DNA of 64,000 nucleotides from Breviolum minutum Mf 1.05b.01. Taxonomy: Eukaryota; Sar; Dinophyceae; Suessiales; Symbiodiniaceae. This document shows positions 12,076 through 23,647 of this stretch, piece by piece (position 1 is the stretch's first letter; each line of letters opens with the position of its first letter). The notes beneath the pieces are model-generated. The model was not told where the DNA came from. It was given only the letters and a program-made list of their open reading frames with translations, and did not search any database. The DNA lies in contig DF239223.1 of assembly GCA_000507305.1 (NCBI GenBank), positions 224,321 to 288,320 on the forward strand, written 5' to 3'. Both the position numbers and the translations under genes were made by a program.

Positions 12076-12614
12076 TGAGTCTATGATTGAAAAGGCACAT
12101 AAACTCACATAACAACGAAAAGAGAAGAATTGCTTTTACAGTCATGGATGTTGTAAACATTTTATGAAAAATACATAGGGGCTTGTAAGAGCAAAAAGCA
12201 TAAGCCTAATGCATATATCATATATATACGTACATATACACATCACATAGGCCTTACCCGCTATCATTTGTGCATACATCACAATCTATCAAAATGAATC
12301 AAAATACAATCAGAATGTTTTGGAGGAGTCGTTGAAAGTTCGTTCCCACACATATGGTGCATTACGGCGCTATCTCCAACCAAGGGGCCGATTGTAGAGA
12401 AACCTGGTTAGGCTTGTTGGGATAAGCATAGACATTGATATGATGCACCAAGCTTACCTCACAACATCGAAAATATCGCTTCAGCTGCTCACAATTTCAA
12501 TCTGATTGCCTCTGTTTGCCCACAGTGACCTAAAAGATCCGAAAAGCTAAAAACTCCAGTTACGCAATGTTATGCAATCGGAATCAGTCACATGCAACGG
12601 AACAACAATAACTC

Positions 12615-12775
12615 ACGCAAAATCAGCACACAAAACCTGGCTTTTGCAAGCTGCCTTTGTCTCATGCCCTTCACAGGCCGATGGCACTTCATCGATCACT
12701 GGATCCCAGCCCACTATAGACATTGTTTCTGGATCCTTGAACAAACACAGGCCATCTTGTGAATTCCATACCAGC
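12615..12775 (-). CDS. Probable exon with paired cysteines
   Basis: One minus-strand frame reads DGLCLFKDPETMSIVGWDPV, followed by a C-x-G-H-E-T-K-A-A-C segment of the spacing seen in small disulfide-bonded repeats. The flanking frames are less protein-like. No family call is made. Confidence 0.33.
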
Positions 12776-13279
12776 CATAAGTTACACAAGCAAAGTTGCC
12801 GTGTCATCTCTCAACAAATAACGGTTGTCACATCTGTGCCGTCCCTTCTCAGATTCAACTTGCCCCCTGGACCAATCACCAAAAAGCGATGGAAATCCCG
12901 GCGTCCTCAACCAATGGAGACATATCCAGGGCCTCAAGTGCTTGCATCTGGCTTGATACAAACCCTCCTACTATAATCTCGCTTAATCTTGGAGAGGTCA
13001 TTCTTGCATACAGACCTTTGCTGGAAAGCAAATCACCAAAAAATGCCATGCATGCAGTTGCCAAGCAATCCAAGCAAATCTCTCTCTACTCAATTACTGA
13101 AGTGAGATGGAAGCACGAAGGATTACAGAATCTATCAAATTCCACGCCAGAGCAAAAGCACAGCCACAGGCCAGGCAGCTGTGTAAAGCAACACCGACTG
13201 CTTCTGCCCTTCACTGGGCCTCACAGTCTGGAGGCAACCATCAACAAGGTTCCTAGTTCCCTAGAACGCCACGACTTTT

Positions 13280-13440
13280 CAAAACCACCAATGCAAAGCT
13301 GTCAAACACCACGATCAAGTTCGAAGAGCCAGAATTGCGAAGATTTCGTCAGACAGTCAACAGACTCTGGCAGAAAGTTGGCTCAAGAAGGTCTTTGGTT
13401 TTCTGGACTGCACCGTATCTGCACCTGATGTCACCTCCTA
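13280..13440 (+). CDS. Ambiguous plus-strand exon
   Basis: Two plus-strand frames are open and both look like protein: one contains EELRRFRQTV-like helix text (EPELRRFRQTVNRLWQKVGS), the other ARIAKISSDSQQTLAESWLK. Only one can be right. No neighbour exon supports either, so strand and frame remain uncertain. Confidence 0.22.
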
Positions 13441-14178
13441 CTTTGAAGTTGGCTCTGCTGGACAGAACTCGACCTCAGCATAGCTGGATCTCTGGGTCAC
13501 CCAAGCTATCCCAATAGATGGCCGAGTAGGTCTAAGTTATGGCATAGTATAACTTGGAAACGTTTCGCCGTTTACACTTCATTTCATCAATTGCATTCCC
13601 CTTTCTGCACGAATTTGAATCTTTGAACTCCAAATGCCATTAGATGCTGCCAAATCACAGTGGGGATGCCACTTCATGATCTTTTCTGGACATCTTCCCT
13701 GCACTCAACAGTGGTCGGCAACTTGTCTATCAGGGCACTGTCACTCAACGTCTGATTGTATCTATTCTATATGTCAAAATCATTACAGGAAATATCGTGT
13801 CATTTTTCCCTGGCTTCGCCAGACTCCATTTAAAAACCCTTCAACAAACTTCAACACGAACCTACCCCCACGAGCTTATGACACCTTCCCACAACAAGAT
13901 GCAACAAATACATACAAATACATAGATGCCGCATTCATATCATCACATCTCCCACCCTACCTGCAGAGAGTGATGAGGAAGCGCTGCTGTCCTGTGTTGG
14001 ATCAGATGGCTCTCCAGCATACAATTCAAACTCGGAAAACTGACATGTCATGGGTCACTGGTTGGCTCAAAAAAGGGGTCCTGCTTGTCTCAATCCTCAT
14101 CTGTAGAAACCTCATAGGTTTCTAGATGTTTCGAGCAAGCAATGCAGAATGTCTAGCTGATTTTAGCAGCATTTCACC

Positions 14179-14229
14179 GAATTGGACCTTCAAATTCTTT
14201 TGCGAAGCCGAATTGGACCTTCAAATTCT
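14179..14229 (+). repeat. 20-base direct repeat
   Basis: GAATTGGACCTTCAAATTCT occurs at 14179-14198 and again at 14210-14229, separated by 11 bases. It lies in a stretch with no well supported exon. Confidence 0.85.
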
Positions 14230-14835
14230 GAAGCCAAGGGGACGAAGCAGGCGATTCATCGTCTCTCAACTCGTTGGAGGCCCAAATGTAGCAGCCCAAG
14301 GAAAGAATCAAAAGAATGGCCTGGCACTGAGGGTTTCAACATCATTGGTAAACATGATTTTTACATGATGTCAACATGGATTTCAAGGTGGTTCAAAAGT
14401 TCAAAGGCTTCAACTCGTTTTCGAAGCATATTATACGACTATAGCAGAACCGACCCAATGTAGTAGTCAAGCATCTGCTGTTACACAAGATGCCAAAATC
14501 CGCACACATTGACTACCACCAGCTTTTCGTGGCATTATAAATGACCTGAAGTCAAAGCAAATTCCGGCACAAGTTAAGCATTGTGGGCCGCCGTTTGAAG
14601 TTTCGCTGAACGTATTATATATTAATTCTTGCGATGGCAATCTGCTCCGTGATGGGTCAAAAACAGGTATACGGTATGGAGTTCTAATTTGAGAAGCACA
14701 GAGAATATGCATGGCATACATAGGAAGTATGTATGGAGCAAAAATATGCAAAATATCTGAGAGCGAATGATACCTGAAAAAGCCACAAAAAAAAAAACGG
14801 TGCTGTTTTGTGTGCGACAAGTGGCAACTAGTCAC

Positions 14836-15030
14836 CTAGTCGCAGTTTTTCTCGCTCCAGGAAAAGCCAGGAGCTAGAGGAAATGGAAAATTCCATGAAG
14901 GACTGGTGAGGGGTTTATCACCAAGTCTTTGAGCACTAAAAACGGCTCTGTACGGCTCCGTTGTTTTGCCGCCAATGCTTAGCCATGCTAGATTGCCGTT
15001 TGTGTGTTCCACAGCCATGTTGTCAAGCAC
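14836..15030 (-). CDS. Probable exon, unnamed
   Basis: The minus frame contains MAVEHTNGNLAWLSIGGKTT and RAVFSAQRLG, ending before a GTGATA donor-like site near 14920. No family was recognised. About 15.1-15.5 kb, to its right, holds only spacer with a poly-A run near 15360. Confidence 0.3.
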   Translation of the reverse strand: MLDNMAVEHTNGNLAWLSIGGKTTEPYRAVFSAQRLGDKPLTSPSWNFPFPLAPGFSWSEKNCD

Positions 15031-15550
15031 AGCGCAACTATGCGCAACTCACATTTCATGAGCATCCAAACCTTTTGTGTTTCTGTGTTTGGGATCACTT
15101 TGGGACACCTTGAGTTTCCAATACATTTTATCATAGGTGTAATAATATAGTGGGTGTTACTTGTAGGATATGTTTGGAATATAGTTCTAGAATGTCTCTA
15201 AGGTTCCTTTCCATGCTTCCACGTTCAGCATAATTCTCTCCCTCTACGGTTCGGTTTCATGGCAAGGAACGTTTGAGGACCAGGTGAGCCTTCAGCACCT
15301 GCTGGGGAGCCTCAAATCATTCACTGATGTGAGTTGAGAAAAGGTGATTTTTTTAGAAAAAAAAAAAAAAAGACATACAAACACTATTTGCCCTATACAT
15401 GACAGAAACATCATGACTGCCTTGGTCAAAAGGTCTAAGTCTAGGGCCCCTGCTTGATACAGCACCTTGCCCGCTATGGCCCTGGGATGATTCCTTGCAA
15501 GAAGCAGGGTTGTGCAAACAGCTTTCTCAATATACAGTGAACTGCCACCC

Positions 15551-16644
15551 TTACAAATGCTGTTCCAAGGAAGTTGGCATTTCTCTCACATGTTTTTCAT
15601 CTTCGTTTGAGGCTTTGGCAGGTGCAACAGCCGTCTCTTCTGTTTGCTTTGGTGGCTGGTAGTGCTGGAGAGCATCAAAAATCTCCTGGCCGAACACCGA
15701 CTCAAGAGAATCTGGGCCAAGACTTGGTAGCAAATGCTAAGGCCTCACAGCAAAAAGTTGGAGGATGCGAAATGTTGTAGATACCACCACCTTCCTGTGC
15801 CTTCGGAAGCGACCATTTTTTGGTGCATTTTACCAACCCCGGAGAAATGCCAACACGCCTCCCATGCAATTGAGCAGTGTTCCACACCCATGGTGCATTT
15901 CACAGACCATTACACTAACTATACTGGTCGCTTGATAGGGATCCTTATTTTGGCATATTACATTCCTCACTCCACTTGGTATGATAATCACACTTCCTAG
16001 CGGTATTAAATTGTAAACAACCCAGGGTTTTGGTCACTGCTCGAGTCATCATCTTTTCATCTGACAGTGAAGCATGTCTCACCCGTTCTGGACGTTGTAA
16101 GGGGCACACTGCGACAAACACGAACTTCCTTCACCGGTGGCCAGGCTAACCAATCACTGTACCTCGTGAGGCTTCCTTCATCAAACCACCATGGTTGCCA
16201 CCAAAAGCCAGGCCTCTTAGGATGCCTACAAAACCTTTGGCCATTGATCACCTCAATCACAGCCTCCTCATCAACAGTAGAGACCAGAACTTTCCTCTGC
16301 CACATGAGAACTGCGGCATGTGTCAAAGGTAAGACCTCGATTGAATAAGTCGCTAAGCAACGGTCCCCGGCTTGCAATTGTAGCTCCAGCATATAGTCAA
16401 CTTCATAGCCGAAGTCTCTGCCATAGAACGGAAAACGCGTCTCAGAGCCTGTTTCCACATAGCGACGCTTCATCTCCTCATAGCGAGACAACACCTGCTT
16501 ACGCCGCAGCTCCCAGAGGGCCACAGCAACACCAGTTGCAGTGCCAAGACTAGCGAGTCCCCGTTTGGCTGTGGCAGCTGCCATCAACACTTCTGTACGA
16601 TCTGTTGAATTCCTGCTCATATGAACTAGTCTGGAATGACTCAA
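15551..16644 (-). CDS. Unnamed protein with N-terminal hydrophobic segment
   Basis: The first exon runs from ATG at 16644 to a GTGAGA donor at about 16075. It begins with a Ser/Arg-rich leader (possible organellar signal), then GLASLGTATGVAVALWELRR (short hydrophobic segment) and a folded part including FPFYGRDFGYEVDYMLELQL, THAAVLMWQRKVLVSTVDEE and a Trp-rich WWQPWWFDEGSL. A possible middle exon sits near 15840-15900. The last exon, to the stop at 15551, is acidic and disordered (ESVFGQEIFDALQHYQPPKQ, then KASNEDEKHVREMPTS). The middle part faintly recalls the papain-like LRAT fold (GD, then T-H-A-A-V), but I would not rely on that. An earlier or later ATG is possible for the start. Confidence 0.5.
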
Positions 16645-16721
16645 GCGTCAAGGCCATGTGCATTCATTTTTTTGGCATAATGATTCCTAAATACATATTT
16701 GTTGTCCTTGTTGTATGATTT

Positions 16722-16885
16722 TCACTTATATAGTTTTATGCTCTCTGAAGTTAAAGTCTCAGGACGTCTCAGGTGTTTTTTTCGCTGTTCATCAGATTTG
16801 ACTTCCACATCCACTGAAACGCCATCGCCTGGCATTTGGACAGTGAAAACTGCAGTGAACGGGACTTCCAGGTGAAGAATGGGTT
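16722..16885 (-). CDS. C-terminal exon of the next upstream gene
   Basis: The minus frame reads VPFTAVFTVQMPGDGVSVDV, then a charged tail with DEQRKKHLRR, and stops at TAA 16722. It ends only about 80 bases before the start of the 15.55-16.64 kb gene, fitting tandem minus-strand genes. Upstream exons were not established and the family is unknown. Confidence 0.4.
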
Positions 16886-17100
16886 TTAAAAAAAAACAAG
16901 TAGTGCCCTCCTGCACCTTTTCCCCACCAATGAGATAACCCAGAAATCCCGACACCTCCCACACCCCACCACACAGTCCACGTCCCTAAGGCGTCCTCTC
17001 CCAGGTCAGGCTGGGAAGTCTCAAGTTTGTTTGTCTTCGAAGTGGAAGGCCTTGGGCAAAGACACAACAACTCAATCTTGCTGGGTTGAATCAGCTGAAG

Positions 17101-17146
17101 GGATCTTGATGGCACCTGCTATTGGATCTTGATGGCACCTGTTATT
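17101..17146 (+). repeat. 23-base tandem duplication
   Basis: GGATCTTGATGGCACCTGCT-type units lie end to end at 17101 and 17124, differing by one C/T. A GTTTCACAT repeat follows. Confidence 0.8.
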
Positions 17147-17549
17147 GTTTCACATTGTTTCACATGAGTTCCTTTCTTGTGTGGACTCACCGTTCGAATC
17201 ATGAATCATGAATCATAAGTTTGCCGTGGTGTGTATCCGTATAAGGCAACCCTATGCGCCACCCAAGTGCCTTGAAGTCTCAACCAGCGATGTTTGAGGT
17301 TGAACGGCACGTTCAGGCGGCATCGAAGCTGAGCCTCCCAAAGCGTATGATTGCCTCTGATTACCTACGATCATTCTATGATCAAATGACCAAATGGATC
17401 CAAATGGCCCAAAGTCCTGAAAACATGTCAAACCTGACTCCCAACATTCCTATGATTGGTGATTCTTGTGGCCTGCTAAAGTGTTTTTCACTCTGGCTTG
17501 TTGATTGGAGGTGCTGTGCTTGAGAATTCAATCTTTATGGCAACTTCAG

Positions 17550-18075
17550 TCATGTTCAGTCCAAGATGGGCCACCCTTGCACCTGTTCTGTCGTCACCCT
17601 GGCGGCTGCCACGCACCAGCCCAGAGGAACTGAGCGGACAGCAAGGGCTTTGGGATTTTCACCCTTACCAAACGCATCAAACTAAAAATAACGAAAATAA
17701 CAAACAAAAAGTACTACGAGTAGCAGCAGAGATGCATTACAACTTCCGTACTAGTACACTAATACATACATACACCAATACTCATTATTACCCGGTTACC
17801 CATCCAAGACTGCAAAAGACTTATTCCTTCTACAACTTCTGGCCCATAAAAAGTCAAGTTGGTCAAAGGTTGGTAACCAACTTAACCAGGCCAGTCAGCT
17901 TCACCATGCCCACCGACGACCGTTTGGCTCAGCTTTTGACACGTCGACATTAAGCTCGCGTGCGATGCGTCGAATATTCTCCCGATGCCTGGAACTCGAA
18001 ACGGAAAATGCATGGCAACATGCTTTCAATGCATTGTTCCTAATTTCAAACTGTGACTTAGCCAGGTAATATGCC

Positions 18076-18116
<41 letters not shown>

Positions 18117-18700
18117 GATCATTCAATTGATTGATCCAAAATGGAATCCATCCCTAGTTTTTTGGCCACTTTTGACAAAGGTGAGCAAAGGCGCCTTTGC
18201 AACCTCTCGAATCGCCCATCGGCCTGGTGGCTTCACTGGCTCCAGCCGAAGCTAATGAGCAAAATCAAGAGAGAAAAACCGTGAATGAATTAAACATACC
18301 ATGAAACATCCAGTAAGTTCAATAGATACTCCAGGTGAAATGATCTGAAACAGAGCTCTGTAGATACCAAATGGTAGATAGACGATGATAGAGTAGGTAC
18401 AAATGGACACAAATTGGATGCATGGAAGGGAGGTCGTTCCGAGCCACCCCTGCACTTTCTGGGCTTTCCGACAGGCCGGGTACCCGCTCGAACACCTGTG
18501 GATGCAGTGGCTCTGACACAATAGAAACCTGTTTACAACTTTCATCAATCGATATCAATCGTATGGTTTGTGCGAGTACAATGTGCCCTACCTGACCTTA
18601 GCAGCAAAAGCTTCTAGATAGCTTTGGGACAGGCAGCGGGTGACAGGGGCTAGGATTTCATGGGACGTCACAATGAGAGTCATCAAGGTTTCGCTACCGT
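17550..18700 (-). CDS. Scattered probable exons, one membrane-spanning
   Basis: Minus-strand coding-like pieces: about 17550-17650 (NPKALAVRSVPLGWCVAAAR), about 17910-17995 (ENIRRIARELNVDVSKAEPN), about 18160-18245, about 18290-18450 (hydrophobic CTYSIIVYLPFGIYRALFQI) and about 18600-18690 (LMTLIVTSHEILAPVTRCLS). The membrane piece faintly resembles a Yip1-type segment. Whether these form one gene was not established. Confidence 0.28.
18078..18116 (+). repeat. (CAT)13 microsatellite
   Basis: Thirteen uninterrupted CAT triplets in an intron-like position between minus-strand exon candidates. Confidence 0.97.
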
Positions 18701-19087
18701 CGTGTTTTCAAGTCTACCGTGGCTGATTATTCTTGAACCTTTCCATCTCAGCTGGAAGGAAAAGCATCAGCTGTGGCTTAAAACCAAGTAGCTGATGGAA
18801 GTTCATTCTCGCTGGCTCAAGGTTGTTCTGTAACAAACGAAATGCTCTGCAATCCGTAGAAGCATTCGTAAAAAAGGCTCAATAAATAGGCCCACTGTAC
18901 AACTTTGACTGCGATGCATCTAGCATAACAAACTATACGCAATATGTACACGCAAATACGCAAAATGTTCACTGTAATTATCCCACTGGAAGCAAAAATA
19001 TGATTGTAAACAATGACTGTGATGAGGGAATGAAGCATGGTTCATTGTTCAGAAAGTGCTGCCATATGTCCCCTACCTTAGTGAATT

Positions 19088-19088
19088 N
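19088..19088. other. Undetermined base (N)
   Basis: The only ambiguous base in the window, in spacer or intron sequence. Nothing coding depends on it as far as I can see. The stretch 18.7-20.0 kb around it holds no exon I would defend, apart from an ambiguous open stretch near 19480-19650. Confidence 0.99.
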
Positions 19089-20044
19089 AACTACTGGAGC
19101 ACCCCTTCCCACTTGAAACAATCCTTTGGATTGTACCTAATGCAAATATAGAAAAATGCCCTGCGGTCAAATTGGGGAACTCACTATGAATAGTGAGAGT
19201 CTTCAGTTCATCAGCGTGAGTGCTTCCACACCCGCAGAATGATTGGTTCCATTGCCAATGCACAAATCTTCGAATCTCAGTGTGCCATGTTGAGTTGGCA
19301 GGCTACTGCTGTGATCCTTGGCCGAGTTAACAGCAATCAAGCAACAAAACATGCCTTCACAAGAAATTATGTTGACTAAACAATTCTGCTGGAAATCAAT
19401 GTCACTGCCAGTGTCAATGTCATTGTTTCATCTCTTTTCACACATGGATCATGGAATCTTTCATGGATCCTTCGAATGTGTTTCTGCCTTGGCCACCCTA
19501 CTGGCTCCGCATGGGGCGCTGGGGCGGGCAGAAATGGTCGCAGCAACACCTTCGCCATCCACGCAGCAAAAGCTTTCGCCTGCACAGTTCCAGCCAAGGG
19601 GGCAAAGCTAAGGCTGCTTGTCATCAATAAATCTTGGGGTCCTGCCAAAACGCCGGAAAACCAGTGGATAATGAAGGTTAATAAAGTGAGACCTTAGTAA
19701 AAAAATATGTGATTCATAAATAGTATTTTCCCACTATTGCAAGGTCATGCGGCATGCCCCAGACTTGCATATTCTACGGCGCAAACCTTCCAAGCAAAAG
19801 TTCGCATTGTTGCAAACAACCACGCTGCATGTACATTGGAGTCCTGAGTTATACAATGGCATCAGAGCAGCGTAGAGAAGCTGCTAAAAAATGGATTAAA
19901 CGTGACTAAACATGGTAAAACTTCATAGTGTCGTTTCAATACATGTTAAAAAATAAATGCTCTAATTACTGAAGTGACAAATGCATTATCGAATCAAAAA
20001 GCAAGAGAAACCAATCCCTTTGAACCAACCATTTGTTTAAAGCC

Positions 20045-20450
20045 TGAAAGATTGTGACAAGTGGCAGTGAGTAGCTCGTTGCTCTGCTGCCGATGTCGCA
20101 GCGCATCCCGTAGTTGCTGCATGGCAGCGATGCGGCAGGACTCGATGCCCTGTCTGACAGAAAAACATGTTCAATCTGCATCATGTTGAGACGTTGTTTT
20201 CTTTTTTTGTTTGTTTATTATTTGCTTTCCTCACATCTAAAACATAATATGTTATTTTTTTTCCAGCCTGCTTTCCTTCACTTGAGTCACAGGTCTGGGC
20301 AAGCATCTACAAAATGCAGCCTTTGTCCCAAGTCTGCCACGCGCCTCTTCAGCAGCCGCAAGGCCCTTGCCATGACCAAAGGGGTTCTGCAAAGCCTCAA
20401 CCTGATTCGTTGCTCTTGGATGGTATGCCAAAAGCAAAGGTTTCAAGCTG
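20045..20450 (-). CDS. Probable coiled-coil exons, unnamed
   Basis: About 20045-20160 reads ESCRIAAMQQLRDALRHRQQ followed by a Ser/Asn-rich helix, after a CTGTCAG acceptor. About 20280-20440 is open in two minus frames, one with LVMARALRLLKRRVADLGQR, which continues the helical character. This would be the gene directly downstream of the sulfatase on the same strand. Family unknown. Confidence 0.37.
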
Positions 20451-20929
20451 GCTAAGCATCTGAAGTACTTTACTTGTAGCTTGTAATCCTATATGTATAT
20501 ACATATGTTGCGTTATGCTACGTGCGTATGTATGTAATAAAAATGATTTTTAGATTACCTTCTAGATTAGCAATCTAATGCGTTTGCGTTTGCATCTGTG
20601 ATTTTGTCTGCAGACTACATATATGCCATATATGCACAACTACATTCCAACAGGAGAGTTGCTAGCATTCAACGCTCCAAACAGCAAATGTTCAACTTTG
20701 CTACGGGCCTCTTGTCACCCACAACGCCGTGTCCCGCCTGGTGCAATGACCAACCAGCAGATCCCCGAAGAAACTCTGCACTGCAAATATGGCCACCAGA
20801 GAAGAAATGAGTAGCTGAAAGATCTCCTTCAGATTGGTGGTGACATTGTGGATTAATGGGGGAATTGTGACAATTACACTTTGGGAAAATATACGTGTTT
20901 GGTATCTTGAGGTAGTCCCTAGCATTCCG

Positions 20930-21915
20930 GCAAACTATGGCTTTAAACAGAATAGTATTAATTCCTGCTGCTGCTGGAGACATGTCAGTGATGATTTCCC
21001 ATCCAAGTCCTGGGCGGTAAAAAGAAAATGAAGGGATGGCAGCACGTGAACCGTTGGGACTTCCCAGTGATCTTCCCTCGAAAAGACTTTGCCCAACAAA
21101 AAGGGAGCCATTGAGTTTCAAGCCCACCACATCAGCAATGCTGGCATAGACATCTGCCATGCGCACCAAACCATTGGACTCGAAGTCACTTGCAAAGCCA
21201 CGAGCTTCAACTAGCATCATGGTCCGTGTCACATCTGGGGAGACCAGATTGCCATGAGGGGGAGGATCCCGACCAGTAAGCTGTTCTCCATGATCACCCA
21301 AATAAAATACCAAGCCATGCTCTTTTCCCCAAGATGTTCCCTCCCTCTTGGGTGGCCAAATCTCTGCTAACTGCTCAGCTGCACGGTCCGTCCGCCGATT
21401 TAGTGCCAGGAAGATATCCAGCAACTCTGGTTCAACGTAACCACGTTCAGAGGGATCCACTTTTTCGGCATAGTATGGTGGATGTGCATCACCACCATAG
21501 AAGTACCTGATCTCAGTCTCACTATGCTGATTTTCATTGATTTTCTTTTGAGACCGAAAGCATGGACGAGCACGTTATCTAGGTTTGCCTTCCTTTTCGA
21601 CCAGCATAAAAACATATCAGAGTTGATCCGGTTGAACAACCCCAACGTAACACCCCAAAAAAATCAAAAAAGTAGCTATCAAAGCATCGATAGAGCTCGT
21701 TGCATCAGGGGCTGACCAACTACGGAAGTGCTTTTCAAATATATTTCAACACTAGTTTTTGATTCAACAGGTCTTCGCTGTGGCACTTCCAACTGCCATT
21801 TTCAATAGAATAACTCAACCACCCCTTTCAAGCTACACAAGAACTGGAACGCCATTGTATGCATCCCAGGCAGTCAACTGAGCATGAAGCTTTGGCAGTA
21901 GTGTGTCCATATCCT
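20930..21915 (-). CDS. Sulfatase / LTA-synthase-like hydrolase, C-terminal half
   Basis: Predicted metal-dependent hydrolase of the alkaline-phosphatase superfamily acting on sulfate or phospho esters. Two exons join in phase: 21839-21915 (MDTLLPKLHAQLTAWDAYNG, then VPVL before a GTGTAG donor) and about 20930-21511 (IRYFYGGDAHPPYYAEK after an ACTGAG acceptor). The second exon has the metal-binding GLVFYLGDHGEQL, then HGN and SPDVTRTMMLVE, and the R-M-A-D-V-Y-A-S-I-A-D-V segment usual after it. The N-terminal part with the catalytic Ser/Cys/Thr should lie at 22-23 kb and was not found. A hydrophobic stretch at about 20750-20810 (LLISSLVAIFAVQSFFGDLL) may be a C-terminal membrane anchor in a further exon. 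Substrate cannot be predicted. Confidence 0.66.
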
Positions 21916-23189
21916 CTGCAACCATGGTGGCCTTCCCGGAAGATTCGGACAAGGTTAGTTAAGCGATGCACAGTAAATACAGAAAGCCTATGAAAGCGTT
22001 GTGATGTAGTCATGTCTTTGAAACTCATGTCTTTTGTGGATCCTTTTCGGATTTAAAAAGTTTTCGCTAGAGTATAGAATCTATTCATATATCGGTCTAC
22101 TTTACATATTGGCTCTATACAGTCTGCACACATGAGCGGTCCCTTTTCTTTCCTATGTAAGCAAACTGATGGAGAACCCCTGACCTCGTTTCAACCTAAT
22201 CCTGTTTCTGAATGGTTGACACCATTTCGCACTTGACAATCTGAATTTCCAACTCTTAAGAGCGGGTGTTCATAAAGATGACACATATGAGGACCTACCC
22301 AGCTAAAACTATACATGTTCCATCATATTCCTGCAAACCTGCCTATACTTGTCATCTTCCTAGATAAATGCAGTTGCTCATATATAGTATATTATATATG
22401 TAAAAATCATAATATATCATATATCAAGATTCATAATTAGGGATTTATGTATATATATATATGTGTTGCCACATTTTAGTTGGGCCCCATGAGTGACCTC
22501 GAAGCCGAAGACTCTACGTGGTATATCTGGCAGCTCTTTGTCTGTCTTGACCAGTATTGAATGGTATCCTTAGAACAAGTGCTAAAGAGTGGCATCTGGC
22601 ATATGCATGCATATGCATCCTTTTCAATCCTGAACACCTTGTCAACTGGATATCTTCAATCATGCGACTTGCTATCTTGATCTCCTATCTTGACTATGCT
22701 TGACTTAGCCATCAAAATGTGTAAAGTAACGCTGCCGAGGTACCACAGCATCGCTTCAAAGCGCGGGGCAAGCATTCACGCCTCAAAACGTGGCTGTGAA
22801 AGGGAGTAAGCATTCCAAACAGACTCATTTCCTCCAATTTTTTTTGTCCATCCAATTTTTTTTCCAAGACCGGGATTGAAATCTGAAATCTCCGGCGTTT
22901 TGCCGGAACAAGGGTGGTACGGAAGGCCTTTGGCCCGTGCCACGTGCTCCCAGTGGCTATGTCATTAGCGACTTGAATCCAGGGTTTCAGCAGCTTGGCC
23001 CTTGCATCCTTGCATTGGATTCTCGCTGTAAGAAGGGGATAGCATGCCCCGCTATGGCCCTGTCTATAAAACATTTGTGTCACTGCAACTATACTAGTTG
23101 AACTGCAGTTGTTGTATAGTCTTTTCTAGCCTTTATTGCATCTCCTCCCCACCAAAACGACAAAGCCACTGAGAAGGTGCTGAAGAAGT

Positions 23190-23480
23190 GTCTTAAAGGA
23201 CCGAAATATTATGTACAATTTTCAGGCACTGGATTTGGGCGGCTTCTTGCCAGCCCAAGCAGTACCTTTGTTGTAAGCCATTTGGGGTCTCGATGCCCCC
23301 CTCCAAAAGCCGGGGAATCAAATGGCCGTATGGCCTTGGCCTCAGGCTACTTCGTCAAGACTGGCGCGCTTGCACTGATAGAACTCAATGCCATGGACAA
23401 TTTTGATACCAAGCTTGCCCGTTTGGATGCCACAGGAGTCCGCCTTGGGCATTGGACAGGCATTCTGCTACAACCATGGA
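23190..23480 (+). CDS. Probable plus-strand exon
   Basis: A plus frame stays open and protein-like for about 90 codons, including FGRLLASPSSTFVVSHLGSR and FVKTGALALIELNAMDNFDT. A minus frame over part of it is also open. It lies between minus-strand genes, so its orientation is a weak point. No family was recognised. Confidence 0.3.
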
Positions 23481-23647
23481 GAATCAAGCTCTATATATAT
23501 GATCTGGGGCCAAGTTATGGAAAAGTCAAGTTGGACAACTGTTTGTTGAGAATGAAATGGTGTGAAGTCAAGCGACATACAACTTGTAATTTGAATTCAT
23601 TTGACCAAATAGACATCCTGACATCGACAATCAGAACCCAAAAAGGC

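Noticed and set aside
16057..16348. 93-codon plus-strand frame opposite the 15.55-16.64 kb gene
   Set aside because: It is the antisense shadow of the first exon of that gene, which has a better composition and a GTGAGA donor.
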